Assembly: GCA_005789375.1 (NCBI GenBank)
Contig: SXXZ01000385.1
Coordinates: forward strand, 1-13,910
Length of the DNA stretch: 13,910 nucleotides
Reading direction: 5' to 3'
From: Verrucomicrobiales bacterium
Lineage (GTDB): Bacteria; Verrucomicrobiota; Verrucomicrobiae; Limisphaerales; UBA9464
The translations under genes and the position numbers were made by a program. Numbering within the stretch: the first letter of the stretch is position 1; each line of letters opens with the position of its first letter. Below the pieces are notes generated by a model. The model was not told the origin of the DNA. It saw only the letters and a program-made list of their open reading frames with translations, and did not search any database. Below, one piece after another: positions 6,476 to 13,910 of this stretch.

Positions 6476-9400
6476 TCAGCGCTTAATAGCGCGGAGGAAT
6501 TGGGCGGAATCGGTACCTAGAGGCAGTGTGATCGGCGTGTTTACTCCCGACTGCAACACCCACGGACCGTTGAGGCTCGGAGCGACCTCGAGGACGAATC
6601 CGGCCGGCAGCGGTTGCGGATTGGAGGTGATCGTGAGCTGACCATTAACCAAGGCCACCGAGATGCGCGGAGCCGTGGTGACCGGACCGCCCACCGGCGG
6701 GGTCGGATCATCCTTCGGAGCCGGGTGCGAGATAACCGTGTAGAAGTTCACTTCCTTGGGGGAATTGGCTCCTTGATCCGGCTTGTTCTGCAAGTTGATC
6801 TCACCCTTAGCAGCCACGAGGATTTGCTGGGTTGTCATGGCGACACTCATGCCGACCGAGCGGATACCACCCACCGGCGAGGTGTTGACGAAGGGCAGGA
6901 AGCTCGGCGTGAGCGGCTTGACTGTCTTGGTGGCCGCCTCGAATTCAAACACACGGGCAGCCACCTGCTGGGCCTCATAACCGTCGGGCTTGGAAACCCA
7001 GGCAACCGTGAAGCGGCCCAGACCGTCAGCGGCAACCACCGCGCGATCGGCATCCGCTCGGAAACCGCCCTCGCTCACATCAGCCAAGGCCGCCAGCGTG
7101 CGAGTGGTTCCGTCCCAAATGGCCACGCGGATGGCCGTAGAGGCCACAACCCGACCCACGAGGAACACCCACGGTTGGTTGATGTGACCACCCAGGCGGG
7201 TGCCATCTCCGCGACCCGCGTCGAAGTTCTCACCCGAGATGGCCTGTGCCACCGGTTCGCCCTGAAGTGCGCCGGCATTGTTGTAGAAATAAAACTTACC
7301 CGCGACACGCACGGCAAAACCACCCTTGAAGGCGGCCACGTTAGCCCAGAGATCGCCGTCGGCGACCTTGAAGGCTTCCTTCACTACCTTGCCATCGGCC
7401 GAGAAAATGGTCGCGGTGGCGCAGTTGCCGTCCGGACGCAATTGGTTCGAGCGGTCTTCGACCACGGACACGAAATTGCCGTCACTGAGACATACCACAT
7501 CGCCACCGAAGCGGGAGATTTGGTTGCCCGGGGCCGTGCCGGATGTGCGCCGGCCGTTCGCCGAATCCTGTGCCTTGCTCAGAGCGGTTTGTGTGAGCGT
7601 GGTCGGATCGAGCTTGAAGGTCTGCACCGTCCCGTAGCGACCATCACCCAGGCGATCGAAGCCACCGGTGAAGCGATTGTCGCTGTTGAACCCTTCCACC
7701 ACGTGCGGGGAGGCCTCGGCACCCGTAATGAAGTTCACGGCACCCGGTCGGGCATCACCGGCGACACGGCCCGGATTACCATTTTGCCGAGAAGCATTGA
7801 TTGCCCCCTTGAACGGAACACCGGCGTCGTTGAAGAACGCTTCACCCAGCTTCATGGCGCCGCCGTTGGCTGGCTGCATCGCTACCACATAACGCTGCTC
7901 AGTTGTGCTGCCATCGGCAAAGGTATTGCCCTCAATGAGAAACGTGGAGGTGCCCACCACGGAAGCAAACGGCTCCCAGTTACCCAGCGCATCCGCCGCC
8001 GGAACGATCATCGCAGTGTCAGAGACGATGCGCTTGAGACCGGCCGACTCGATGCTGCCCGGACGCACCGGAATGACGAATTGGCGCAGCGCCACGACGC
8101 GCTTATCGGGATCACCGCTATTACGACTCTCCCAAACCACGGCAATGGAATCATTGCGGAAAGCCACACGCGGATTCTTAGACTCCAAGGTCTCCGGAGC
8201 CGGAAGCTCCTTCTCGCTGACATAGAATGTCTTGCCCAAGGCCTTGCCCGTGGCGTCAAACACACGGCCTAGGATGATCCGGCCATTGCCGACCGCACCG
8301 GCCGTGTCGTCGAAAACCACCGCAACGCGTCCGAGGGAATCCATGCCCACATCGCAGCGTCCCGGAGCCAAGAGCTCCATGTCATCGGCCACCGTCTTGC
8401 TCCAACGCAGCGTGCCATTGGCATTAAGGACCGTGAGCCAAACGTGGTTTTTGCCGGCCTCGTCCTTACCAATGGCCACCGAAGCGTAGGCATCATTGCC
8501 GTTGCCGTGGAAACCCACGCCGTCACCGCGTCCGCCATTGCCGGCGATCGGATTGCCCGAGACCGCGGCCAGATCAATATTAGTTGAAACCGCCGTGCCC
8601 GCATTGTCGAACAACCGGACGCGACCCGCGCCGTTGTCCGAAAAGCGCACCGCAAATCCGGTCTTGGTGACACCGGACCCATGCCACATTTCAGCCTTGG
8701 TGGCGGTGGCGCTAGCCAACTGGGTGGCCTTGATCTCCTTGCCGGTCTTGTCCACCACGCGAACGGTCACGTGATTGGCCGCAGCCTCGCCCTTGTAAAG
8801 GGTGACCAAATCATCGCCCTGACGGCTTTCACCAATCACGACCACATTGCCTGTAGAGAGAAACTCCCAATCGCCGATGCGAATGTTTCCCGGACGGGCG
8901 CCGTATTCGACAGGGACACCATTCACGATCCCCACTGGAGCGCCCGCGTCGGTCAACAACTGCACCGCGGGCCAATCGCCGGCATCCTGATAGCCCGCAA
9001 ACTCCACCACCTCGAGGCCGAGGTCGAAGGCCGTCGAGCCCATGCCCAAACCATCACCGAAGAGGTTGGACTTAATCTTGGGTCCCCAACCCGTGCGGCC
9101 AGAGATCGCGCTACCGTCCTTGCGGAAGTAGGAAAGGAAACGCGAGGTGAGCGTTTGTCCGACAAAAGCGGGATCCACCGAAGTGATGGTCGTCTCCGCT
9201 GTAACCGGCTTGCTGTCGCGGTCAAACAAAGTCCACACCGCTTCCAAATCGGTCAGGTCGGAACCGTCATCCTCCCACCCGACCATCACGTTGCCATTTC
9301 GGCCAATGGCCACACCGAGGCTCTCAGTTTTGCCATTGTTGAGAATGTCGGAGGTGTTGACATACACAGTCTCGCCCACCGGGCTGACACCGTTGTCTTC

Positions 9401-9484
9401 TGGCTTGGTTGGAAGCGCTTGGCCGTAAACCTGACCGGCCAGCAGGGCGGCGGTCAGGAATGGCAATGATTTGGGGGATTTCAT
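6476..9484 (-). CDS. Large secreted beta-propeller-like repeat protein
   Basis: A 1002-residue protein. The signal peptide is MKSPKSLPFLTAALLAGQ, with cleavage near VYGQA at about residue 23. The body holds degenerate blade-like repeats of the kind GNVMVGWEDDGSD, DSIAVVWESRNSGD, GRIILGRVFDATGKALG and GRFTVAWVSKPDG, which recall the secreted repeat proteins with FVVVW-type strands. A proline-rich linker (PKDDPTPPVGGP) leads to a C-terminal beta-domain at residues about 938-1002. That domain begins PRISVALVNGQLTIT and ends with FLRAIKR, like the short terminal domain common in secreted Verrucomicrobiota proteins. There is no PEP-CTERM, LPxTG or membrane anchor. The ATG at 9484 is chosen for its signal peptide; the frame stays open to 9751 but that part has no domain. 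It is likely monocistronic: its own terminator follows and a structured leader precedes. The biochemical function is unknown. Confidence 0.82.
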   Translation of the reverse strand: MKSPKSLPFLTAALLAGQVYGQALPTKPEDNGVSPVGETVYVNTSDILNNGKTESLGVAIGRNGNVMVGWEDDGSDLTDLEAVWTLFDRDSKPVTAETTITSVDPAFVGQTLTSRFLSYFRKDGSAISGRTGWGPKIKSNLFGDGLGMGSTAFDLGLEVVEFAGYQDAGDWPAVQLLTDAGAPVGIVNGVPVEYGARPGNIRIGDWEFLSTGNVVVIGESRQGDDLVTLYKGEAAANHVTVRVVDKTGKEIKATQLASATATKAEMWHGSGVTKTGFAVRFSDNGAGRVRLFDNAGTAVSTNIDLAAVSGNPIAGNGGRGDGVGFHGNGNDAYASVAIGKDEAGKNHVWLTVLNANGTLRWSKTVADDMELLAPGRCDVGMDSLGRVAVVFDDTAGAVGNGRIILGRVFDATGKALGKTFYVSEKELPAPETLESKNPRVAFRNDSIAVVWESRNSGDPDKRVVALRQFVIPVRPGSIESAGLKRIVSDTAMIVPAADALGNWEPFASVVGTSTFLIEGNTFADGSTTEQRYVVAMQPANGGAMKLGEAFFNDAGVPFKGAINASRQNGNPGRVAGDARPGAVNFITGAEASPHVVEGFNSDNRFTGGFDRLGDGRYGTVQTFKLDPTTLTQTALSKAQDSANGRRTSGTAPGNQISRFGGDVVCLSDGNFVSVVEDRSNQLRPDGNCATATIFSADGKVVKEAFKVADGDLWANVAAFKGGFAVRVAGKFYFYNNAGALQGEPVAQAISGENFDAGRGDGTRLGGHINQPWVFLVGRVVASTAIRVAIWDGTTRTLAALADVSEGGFRADADRAVVAADGLGRFTVAWVSKPDGYEAQQVAARVFEFEAATKTVKPLTPSFLPFVNTSPVGGIRSVGMSVAMTTQQILVAAKGEINLQNKPDQGANSPKEVNFYTVISHPAPKDDPTPPVGGPVTTAPRISVALVNGQLTITSNPQPLPAGFVLEVAPSLNGPWVLQSGVNTPITLPLGTDSAQFLRAIKR

Positions 9485-9577
9485 AGCAAATGAAGTAGTG
9501 CGTCTATCACACCCCTGGCCCGAGACCAGCACCCAGCAGAGCCTTACAGCGAGTGCGCAAAAGGGGCCTGGATTTGC

Positions 9578-9609
9578 TAGAAACTTCCGGGGGGAATAAC
9601 ACGTTTCTA
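9578..9609 (-). promoter_or_regulatory. Structured leader hairpin upstream of the 1002-residue protein gene
   Basis: TAGAAAC (9578-9584) and GTTTCTA (9603-9609) are perfect 7-bp arms. Inside them TTCC (9585-9588) pairs with GGAA (9593-9596) around a GGGG loop, leaving a 6-nt bulge on one side. This gives an 11-bp stem, about 94-125 nt upstream of the start codon at 9484. AT-rich sequence further upstream (9630-9680 region) could hold the promoter. Interpretation as a 5'-UTR structure or operator is inference. Confidence 0.4.
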
Positions 9610-9733
9610 CGCCGACCTCCGCTCGCCCGCAACTGTTTTTAATATTTTCCCCAGAAAAGCGTCGAAACCTTATAAAACATGCACTTTCAGCCTGGTTTAA
9701 AGCAACCCAGTCCAGGCTTCGACGATCTAGGTC

Positions 9734-9776
9734 TAGGCCCCGGAGATGCAATCCACTGCTCCAACACCGGGGCCTA
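9734..9776 (-). repeat. Perfect 10-bp inverted repeat at the RND remnant stop codon
   Basis: TAGGCCCCGG (9734-9743) and CCGGGGCCTA (9767-9776) are perfect inverted arms with a 23-nt loop. The right arm contains the TAG stop of the RND fragment (9776-9774 on the minus strand). No U-tract follows on the minus strand, so it is a poor intrinsic terminator but could stabilise a 3' end. Confidence 0.5.
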
Positions 9777-10133
9777 CTTGGCAGTCGACCGCCCCACCCG
9801 CTTCATGATCTCCACGTAGAAGACCGGCGTCAGGAAGAGCCCGAAGACCGTAACTCCGATCATGCCTGCGAACACCGCAACCCCCATGGCCTGCCGCATC
9901 TCAGCGCCCGCTCCGGAGGAAATCACCAAGGGATACACCCCCGCGATAAAAGCGATCGAAGTCATCAAGATCGGGCGCAGGCGCAGCTTGCAGGCCTCGA
10001 GGGCGGCCGAGACGGGGTCTTGTCCCTCACGCTGTTTTTCCCGCTGTTTCTCCCACGCATACTCCACGATGAGGATGGCGTTGTTGCAAAACAGACCGCT
10101 CCTGCCTCCGATGACCGCGTCGGTTTGATTCAA
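9774..10133 (-). pseudogene. 3' remnant of an RND efflux transporter (HAE1/AcrB type)
   Basis: The frame encodes 119 residues, of which about the last 107 match the C-terminal end of RND multidrug efflux inner-membrane proteins, which normally exceed 1000 residues. Visible family features are: GLFCNNAILIVEYA near residues 13-26, RLRPILMTSIAFIAG near 51-65, SGAGAEMRQAMGVAVF near 73-88, and the last membrane segment ending FLTPVFYVEIM. Recognisable similarity starts near 10097; upstream residues and the TTG start are not family-like. No adaptor (HlyD-like) or outer-membrane factor gene lies nearby. The fragment keeps an intact frame and a natural stop, pointing to a fairly recent 5' deletion or a rearrangement breakpoint near 10095-10135. 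It cannot function as a pump. Confidence 0.85.
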
Positions 10134-10262
10134 AGAAGCTGCATCGGATAATTAGGCGACGACGCCCCTTCTGTTATTGGAGCAAATTGAGCAAACGAAA
10201 AAACTCTGTTCTCGAGATTTCCAAGCCTTCGGAAGCGCCACATCTACCTGTGCAAGAAGGTC

Positions 10263-11087
10263 TCACTTAGATTTTACTGAATCGAGCCACGCCTTGAGTT
10301 CGGTTGGGTGATCGGTTTGCACCCCATCGACCCCCAGGCCCAAAAACTTCTCCCAATAACCCGGCCGCTCATCGGGACGCTGAATATCGGGCCACACTCG
10401 AACGCCCAGATTCCGGCACCAATCCACAAACTCCCGGGACGGAGCCCGATCCACCACTTCCGGGCGGTATTGGGAGACGAATTGACGGAGTGCTTCCTCG
10501 TCACGCAACGCCTCGGCTGGAGGGCTCAGGATCATCCGGACACCGGGCAACACCTTGCGCCACCGTACCGCACCGCCTGGGTGGTCATACACCCAGACTT
10601 TCGACTCCATCCCCGCCTGTTTCAAGATGCGCACCACATCGGCCGGATCCCCCGCCTTGAAATCCAAGTAAACCTGGATCCGACCGCGGCACGCCTCCAA
10701 CGCTTCCTGAAGGCGCGGAATACGAGAGGAGGCAATATTCGTCAGCGCCTTGCCCGCAACCCGGAGAGCCGACAACTCCGCCCAAGTCTTCTCAGAAACC
10801 CGACCCTTGCCATCGGTCATCCGGTCGACCGTGGCATCGTGCATGAGCAAGTATTGCCCATCACTGGAACGACGCACATCCATCTCGACCAAGTCCGCGC
10901 CCGCCTGGATCGCGCCTTCAATGGCCTCCAGAGTATTTTCTTGGTGCCGAACATGCTCGCCGCGATGCGCCACCACCATCCAGCGCAAGGCACCGGGCAA
11001 CGAATTGGCCGGCCGGTCTGCCGCCCAACTCATCGCAGCCAACAGCCCACCAAGAATCCCCCATCCAAACATCCCACCCCGTTTCAT
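10263..11087 (-). CDS. Exported glycerophosphodiester phosphodiesterase family protein
   Basis: A 274-residue GDPD-family TIM-barrel enzyme with an N-terminal signal peptide or anchor (MKRGGMFGWGILGGLLAAMS, cleavage near WAA at 23). Catalytic and metal residues of the family are present: HRGE with His41-Arg42; ENT with Glu50-Asn51; EMD with Glu68 and Asp70; MHD with His83-Asp84; and the late GVDGVQTDHP motif near 255-264. The usual role is hydrolysis of glycerophosphodiesters to sn-glycerol-3-phosphate and an alcohol, here probably in the periplasm. The start at 11087 is preferred because it begins the signal peptide; an in-frame extension to 11150 adds only a Gly-rich stretch. It is flanked by 129 bp (10134-10262) without recognisable genes downstream and a divergent DUF1549 gene upstream. 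Confidence 0.92.
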   Translation of the reverse strand: MKRGGMFGWGILGGLLAAMSWAADRPANSLPGALRWMVVAHRGEHVRHQENTLEAIEGAIQAGADLVEMDVRRSSDGQYLLMHDATVDRMTDGKGRVSEKTWAELSALRVAGKALTNIASSRIPRLQEALEACRGRIQVYLDFKAGDPADVVRILKQAGMESKVWVYDHPGGAVRWRKVLPGVRMILSPPAEALRDEEALRQFVSQYRPEVVDRAPSREFVDWCRNLGVRVWPDIQRPDERPGYWEKFLGLGVDGVQTDHPTELKAWLDSVKSK

Positions 11088-11235
11088 TGAAAAACACCCT
11101 GCCTCAGCACCCTCTCCAAACCCAGCCCAGACCGAACTCACCCCACCCATCGCCCCTCACTAGGCACCCGTGCAGCCCAAACCCAAGAACGCATCGAAAA
11201 CGTCCCCCTTCCGAGCCAGTCCTTCATCACTAGGA

Positions 11236-11294
11236 AATAATTGAGAGTGGCCCCTTTTGTGTAAATAGGTGGGACCGACCCCAAGTCTAATGGG
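11236..11294. other. Possible boundary sequence of a REP-associated element
   Basis: The segment with TAAATAGGTGGGACCGACCC (11262-11281) resembles, by memory only, the conserved GGGGTCGGTCC-type ends flanking IS200-like (TnpA-REP) elements in many genomes. No transposase is present. A weak promoter reading, TTGAGA (11241-11246) and TAAATA (11262-11267) with 15-bp spacing, would serve the gene at 11360 instead. The rest of 11088-11235 shows nothing recognisable. Confidence 0.25.
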
Positions 11295-11359
11295 CGACCC
11301 CTCAGTTGACGGGACGCTTTCTTATTCCAAGATGCACGCTTAGCCTGTCCCTGATCACC

Positions 11360-13528
11360 ATGAAGCTCGGTTTAGCCCATTGTCTTGGTTGGCTGTTGGC
11401 CTTTGCGGCCATGGCTGCGGGCACAGCTGGCGAGCCCGAGACCCGGTACCTCGAAGAGGTCAAACCACTGCTGACCCGGCACTGCGTCAGTTGCCACGGA
11501 GCCGAACACCTCACGGCCCACCTCCGCCTAGATACCGCCGCAAGTGCTCGGAAAGGGGGCGAATCGGGACCCTCAATCGTCCCCGGAAAGCCCTCTGAAA
11601 GCCTGCTGATACAAGTCCTAGACGGAACCCATTCGGAGATCGAACGGATGCCCTACCACAGGCCTCCGCTTCAAACCCCCGAAATCGAGACCCTCCGACG
11701 TTGGATCGCCGACGGAGCAGCCGCTCCAGCCCACGAAGTCCCAGGCGTCTTCGTCCACTGGTCCTTCATTCGTCCCCAACGCCCTCCAACGCCCCGAAAC
11801 ACCAACGCACAGCATCCGATCGACACCCTCATCCGCGACACCTTGCAACGCCTCCGCATTCGACCCTCGGCCCCGGCCGACTCCGCCACCTGGTTGCGCC
11901 GGGTCCATCTCGATCTCATCGGCCTGCCCCCCGAACCCGAGGTCGCCGCCCGGTTTGTCACCACCGACAGCCCCACCCAACGCGACCGCATGCTCGAACA
12001 CCTGCTCGCCTCACCGCATCACGGAGAACGCTGGGGCCGCTGGTGGCTCGACGTCGCCCGGTATGCCGACTCTAACGGATACAGCGTCGATGCCCCTCGA
12101 TCCATTTGGCCCTACCGCGATGGCGTCGTCGCTGCTTTCAACGCCGATCAACCCTTCGATCAATTCCTCATCGAGCAACTCGCCGGAGACCTCCTGCCCC
12201 AGGCCACCCTGGCTCAGCGCGCAGCCACCGGCTTCCACCGCAACACCCAGATCAACCAAGAGGGCGGTATCGATCCGGAACAATTCCGCATCGAATCGAT
12301 CTTCGACCGCGTGGCCACCACCGGATCGGCCTTGCTCGGCCTGAGCGTCGGATGTGCCCAGTGTCATGACCACAAGTTCGACCCCATTTCCCACCGCGAC
12401 TACTACGGACTCTTCGCCTTTTTCAACGATCAGGACGAACCCACCCTCGAAATCGAAGGACTCCCCTCCGGCATCAACGAACCCAAAGCAAAGTCTCCGG
12501 GATGGGCCACCACGTTGGTCTTGAGCGAACGCACCCAGCCGCGCAAAACCCAACGCTTCGTCCAGGGAGATTTTACGCGCCCTGCTGAACCAGTGCTGCC
12601 CGCGACACCGAAGATCCTGCCGCCCCTGCCTCCGAAGAATGGCCGGTACCAGCGCCTCGACCTCGCCCAATGGCTCGTGTCACCCAATCATCCCCTCACC
12701 GCCCGCGTGCTCGTTAATCGAGTGTGGCAGCAATACTTCGGGCGCGGCCTCGTGGAGACGGAGAACGACTTCGGTACCCAAGGCACCCCTCCCACCCATC
12801 CGGAACTGCTCGACTGGCTCGCCGTTGAGTTCCAGGAATCCGGCTGGAGCCTCAAGCACTTGCACCGATGTATCGTGAAGTCGGAGACCTACGGGCAGTC
12901 ATCCATCGCACGGCCTGACCTGCGCGAAATCGACCCCCTCAACCGGTGGCTGGCGCGGCAAAACCGCCTCCGCCTCGACGCCGAAATCATCCGCGACGTG
13001 GCACTGGCCGCCTCCGGTCAACTCGACCGCTCTCTGGGTGGCCCCCCGGTACAACCCCCGCAACCCGCCGGCCTCGGCGCCTTCACACAAAGCAACCGCG
13101 ACTGGATGGCGAGCGGCGGCGGGCAGCGAGTCCGACGCGCTCTCTACACCCGGATCCAGCGCGCCACGCTGCATCCCGCACTGGCCGTCTTCGACGCACC
13201 GGACACCTTTACCACGTGCACCCGCCGACTGCGGAGCAACACCCCGTTGCAGGCGCTGACGTTGCTCAATGACACCCAGTTCCACGAACTGGCCCTGCAC
13301 ATCGCCCGTCAAATGGCTTCCACACAGGGAACAGATACCGATCGAATTGCCGGCGGGTTCCTCCGATGCACCGCACGGCACCCGGCGCCCGCGGAATCAC
13401 AGCGACTTCTGCGCCTGCTCCGCGAAGAGCGGTCGGCCGGCGGATCTAACGGAGCCCCACCTGAGGTCGGCTGGCTGGCCGTGGCCCGCGTGTTGCTCAA
13501 CCTCGACGAAACCATCACCCGGGAGTGA
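11360..13528 (+). CDS. PSCyt1-DUF1549-DUF1553 cytochrome-like secreted protein
   Basis: A 722-residue exported protein. The signal peptide is residues 1-23 (GWLLAFAAMAAGTAG core). The PSCyt1 domain (about 28-120) has the haem-binding CVSCH at 42-46 and a likely distal Met97 in ERMP. DUF1549 (PSCyt2, about 153-358) shows RRVHLDLIGLPP at 180-191 and a second CxxCH, CAQCHDHKFDP at 332-342. A short linker with TTLVLSERTQPRKTQ follows, then DUF1553 (PSD1), starting RLDLAQWLVSPNHPLTARVL. This architecture is typical of Planctomycetes and Verrucomicrobiota and is often proposed to act in electron transfer linked to carbohydrate breakdown; the reaction is not established. It is shorter than many relatives (800-1000+) because no LamG/PA14-type insert lies between the two DUFs. 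ATG 11360 is chosen for the signal peptide; a frame from 11306 exists. The DUF1501 gene follows after 17 bp. Confidence 0.93.
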   Translation: MKLGLAHCLGWLLAFAAMAAGTAGEPETRYLEEVKPLLTRHCVSCHGAEHLTAHLRLDTAASARKGGESGPSIVPGKPSESLLIQVLDGTHSEIERMPYHRPPLQTPEIETLRRWIADGAAAPAHEVPGVFVHWSFIRPQRPPTPRNTNAQHPIDTLIRDTLQRLRIRPSAPADSATWLRRVHLDLIGLPPEPEVAARFVTTDSPTQRDRMLEHLLASPHHGERWGRWWLDVARYADSNGYSVDAPRSIWPYRDGVVAAFNADQPFDQFLIEQLAGDLLPQATLAQRAATGFHRNTQINQEGGIDPEQFRIESIFDRVATTGSALLGLSVGCAQCHDHKFDPISHRDYYGLFAFFNDQDEPTLEIEGLPSGINEPKAKSPGWATTLVLSERTQPRKTQRFVQGDFTRPAEPVLPATPKILPPLPPKNGRYQRLDLAQWLVSPNHPLTARVLVNRVWQQYFGRGLVETENDFGTQGTPPTHPELLDWLAVEFQESGWSLKHLHRCIVKSETYGQSSIARPDLREIDPLNRWLARQNRLRLDAEIIRDVALAASGQLDRSLGGPPVQPPQPAGLGAFTQSNRDWMASGGGQRVRRALYTRIQRATLHPALAVFDAPDTFTTCTRRLRSNTPLQALTLLNDTQFHELALHIARQMASTQGTDTDRIAGGFLRCTARHPAPAESQRLLRLLREERSAGGSNGAPPEVGWLAVARVLLNLDETITRE

Positions 13529-13545
13529 CCCAACCCGCCGCCGCC

Positions 13546-13910
13546 ATGGAAAACCACCCCCTCCCTCAATCGCTGCAAGACCTGACCCGAAGGCACTTCT
13601 TCGGACGTTGCGCCATGGGCTTGGGCAACCTGGCACTGGCCTCGATGCTGGCCGAAGGGCAAACCGGCCCAACTTCAGGCTCAACTTCAGGCCCAACTTC
13701 CACGCCGGCCACAGCAGAATCGCTCAAGACCCCGGCCACGCATCACCCGGCCCGCGCCAAAAGTATCATTTACTTGTTCATGGCCGGCGGCCCCAGCCAG
13801 CTCGAACTCTTCGACGCCAAACCGCGGCTCAACCAACTCAGCGGTCAACCCATTCCCAACTCGTTTCTGGAAGGCAAGCGCTTCGCCTTCATGGACTCCT
13901 CCTTCAAGAA
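13546..13910 (+). CDS. DUF1501 domain protein with Tat signal, C-terminus beyond the window
   Basis: An ATG at 13546 opens a frame of 121 complete codons that runs off the right edge. Near residues 14-20, TRRHFFGR is a twin-arginine (Tat) motif, followed by a hydrophobic stretch (MGLGNLALASML), so the protein is likely exported folded. After a Thr/Ser/Pro linker, AKSIIYLFMAGGPSQLELFD is the characteristic start of DUF1501, a sulfatase/alkaline-phosphatase-like fold, with the Asp of LFD expected to help bind metal. DUF1501 genes regularly follow DUF1549/DUF1553 genes in PVC bacteria; here the spacing is 17 bp, so co-transcription is likely. Substrate unknown. The linker holds a 12-bp tandem repeat. 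Confidence 0.9.
   Translation, partial: MENHPLPQSLQDLTRRHFFGRCAMGLGNLALASMLAEGQTGPTSGSTSGPTSTPATAESLKTPATHHPARAKSIIYLFMAGGPSQLELFDAKPRLNQLSGQPIPNSFLEGKRFAFMDSSFK
13666..13701 (+). repeat. Three 12-bp tandem repeats in the DUF1501 linker
   Basis: GGCCCAACTTCA, GGCTCAACTTCA and GGCCCAACTTCC follow each other without gaps and encode GPTS-GSTS-GPTS. They extend the linker between the Tat signal and the catalytic domain in frame, so copy-number change would alter linker length only. Confidence 0.8.

Noticed and set aside
6614..8272. Plus-strand 552-residue open frame (and a similar one at 8681-9469)
   Set aside because: Fully antisense to the 1002-residue gene. Composition is rich in His/Arg/Gly with no signal peptide or motif, typical of a shadow frame.
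9485..9751. N-terminal extension of the 1002-residue protein
   Set aside because: It would place a clear signal peptide internally and cover the leader inverted repeat; no domain is seen in it.
10308..11090. Plus-strand 260-residue open frame
   Set aside because: Antisense to the GDPD gene, which carries all family catalytic residues on the minus strand.
11241..11267. Sigma-70-type promoter TTGAGA / TAAATA
   Set aside because: The 15-bp spacing is short and the match is imperfect; kept only as an alternative reading, not as a separate feature.
12011..12670. Minus-strand 219-residue open frame
   Set aside because: Antisense to the DUF1549/DUF1553 gene, with no supporting motif.
1..13910. 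CRISPR array, tRNA, rRNA, phage or toxin-antitoxin genes
   Set aside because: No regularly spaced repeats, cloverleaf-like sequences, rRNA segments or recognisable genes of these kinds were seen on either strand.

Overview
The window looks like a chromosomal segment from a member of the Verrucomicrobiota (PVC group), possibly near Pedosphaera/Limisphaerales. This rests on family content. There is a PSCyt1-DUF1549-DUF1553 cytochrome-like protein followed by a Tat-type DUF1501 protein, a PEP-CTERM sorted protein, several large secreted beta-rich proteins, GC-rich coding DNA and mostly weak Shine-Dalgarno signals. No tRNA, rRNA, CRISPR array or intact transposase was seen.

Layout: (1) 1-969 minus: 5' part of a secreted L-type-lectin-like protein that runs off the left edge. 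(2) 970-1233: divergent intergenic region with two inverted repeats. (3) 1234-1977 plus: short PEP-CTERM protein. (4) 1949-6134 minus: five co-directional genes with tight spacing: secreted SMP-30/gluconolactonase-like enzyme, 2-dehydro-3-deoxygalactonokinase (dgoK type), KDPG/KDPGal aldolase, and two exported proteins of unknown function whose stop and start codons abut. (5) 6135-6475: non-coding, with an approximately 165-bp imperfect palindrome and a rho-independent terminator. (6) 6476-9484 minus: 1002-residue secreted repeat protein with a structured leader upstream. (7) 9734-10133: in-frame 3' remnant of an RND efflux pump, ending in a 10-bp perfect inverted repeat. (8) 10263-11087 minus: exported glycerophosphodiester phosphodiesterase. 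(9) 11088-11359: intergenic region with a sequence resembling the edge of a REP-associated element. (10) 11360-13910 plus: PSCyt1/DUF1549/DUF1553 gene and the start of a DUF1501 gene.

How the genes fit together: the lactonase, kinase and aldolase form three steps of a De Ley-Doudoroff-like sugar-acid route (aldonolactone to aldonate; KDG/KDGal to its 6-phosphate; cleavage to pyruvate plus glyceraldehyde-3-phosphate). The aldonate dehydratase is not in the window. The DUF1549/DUF1553-DUF1501 pair is a typical PVC module, often inferred to act on complex carbohydrates outside the cytoplasm. Together with the lectin-like and PEP-CTERM proteins, this suggests a polysaccharide-using lifestyle.

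I did not find a clear-cut new multi-gene system. The best candidates for something undescribed are the 165-bp palindromic element, the coupled pair of unknown exported proteins at the end of the sugar-acid operon, and the leader hairpins upstream of two secreted-protein genes.
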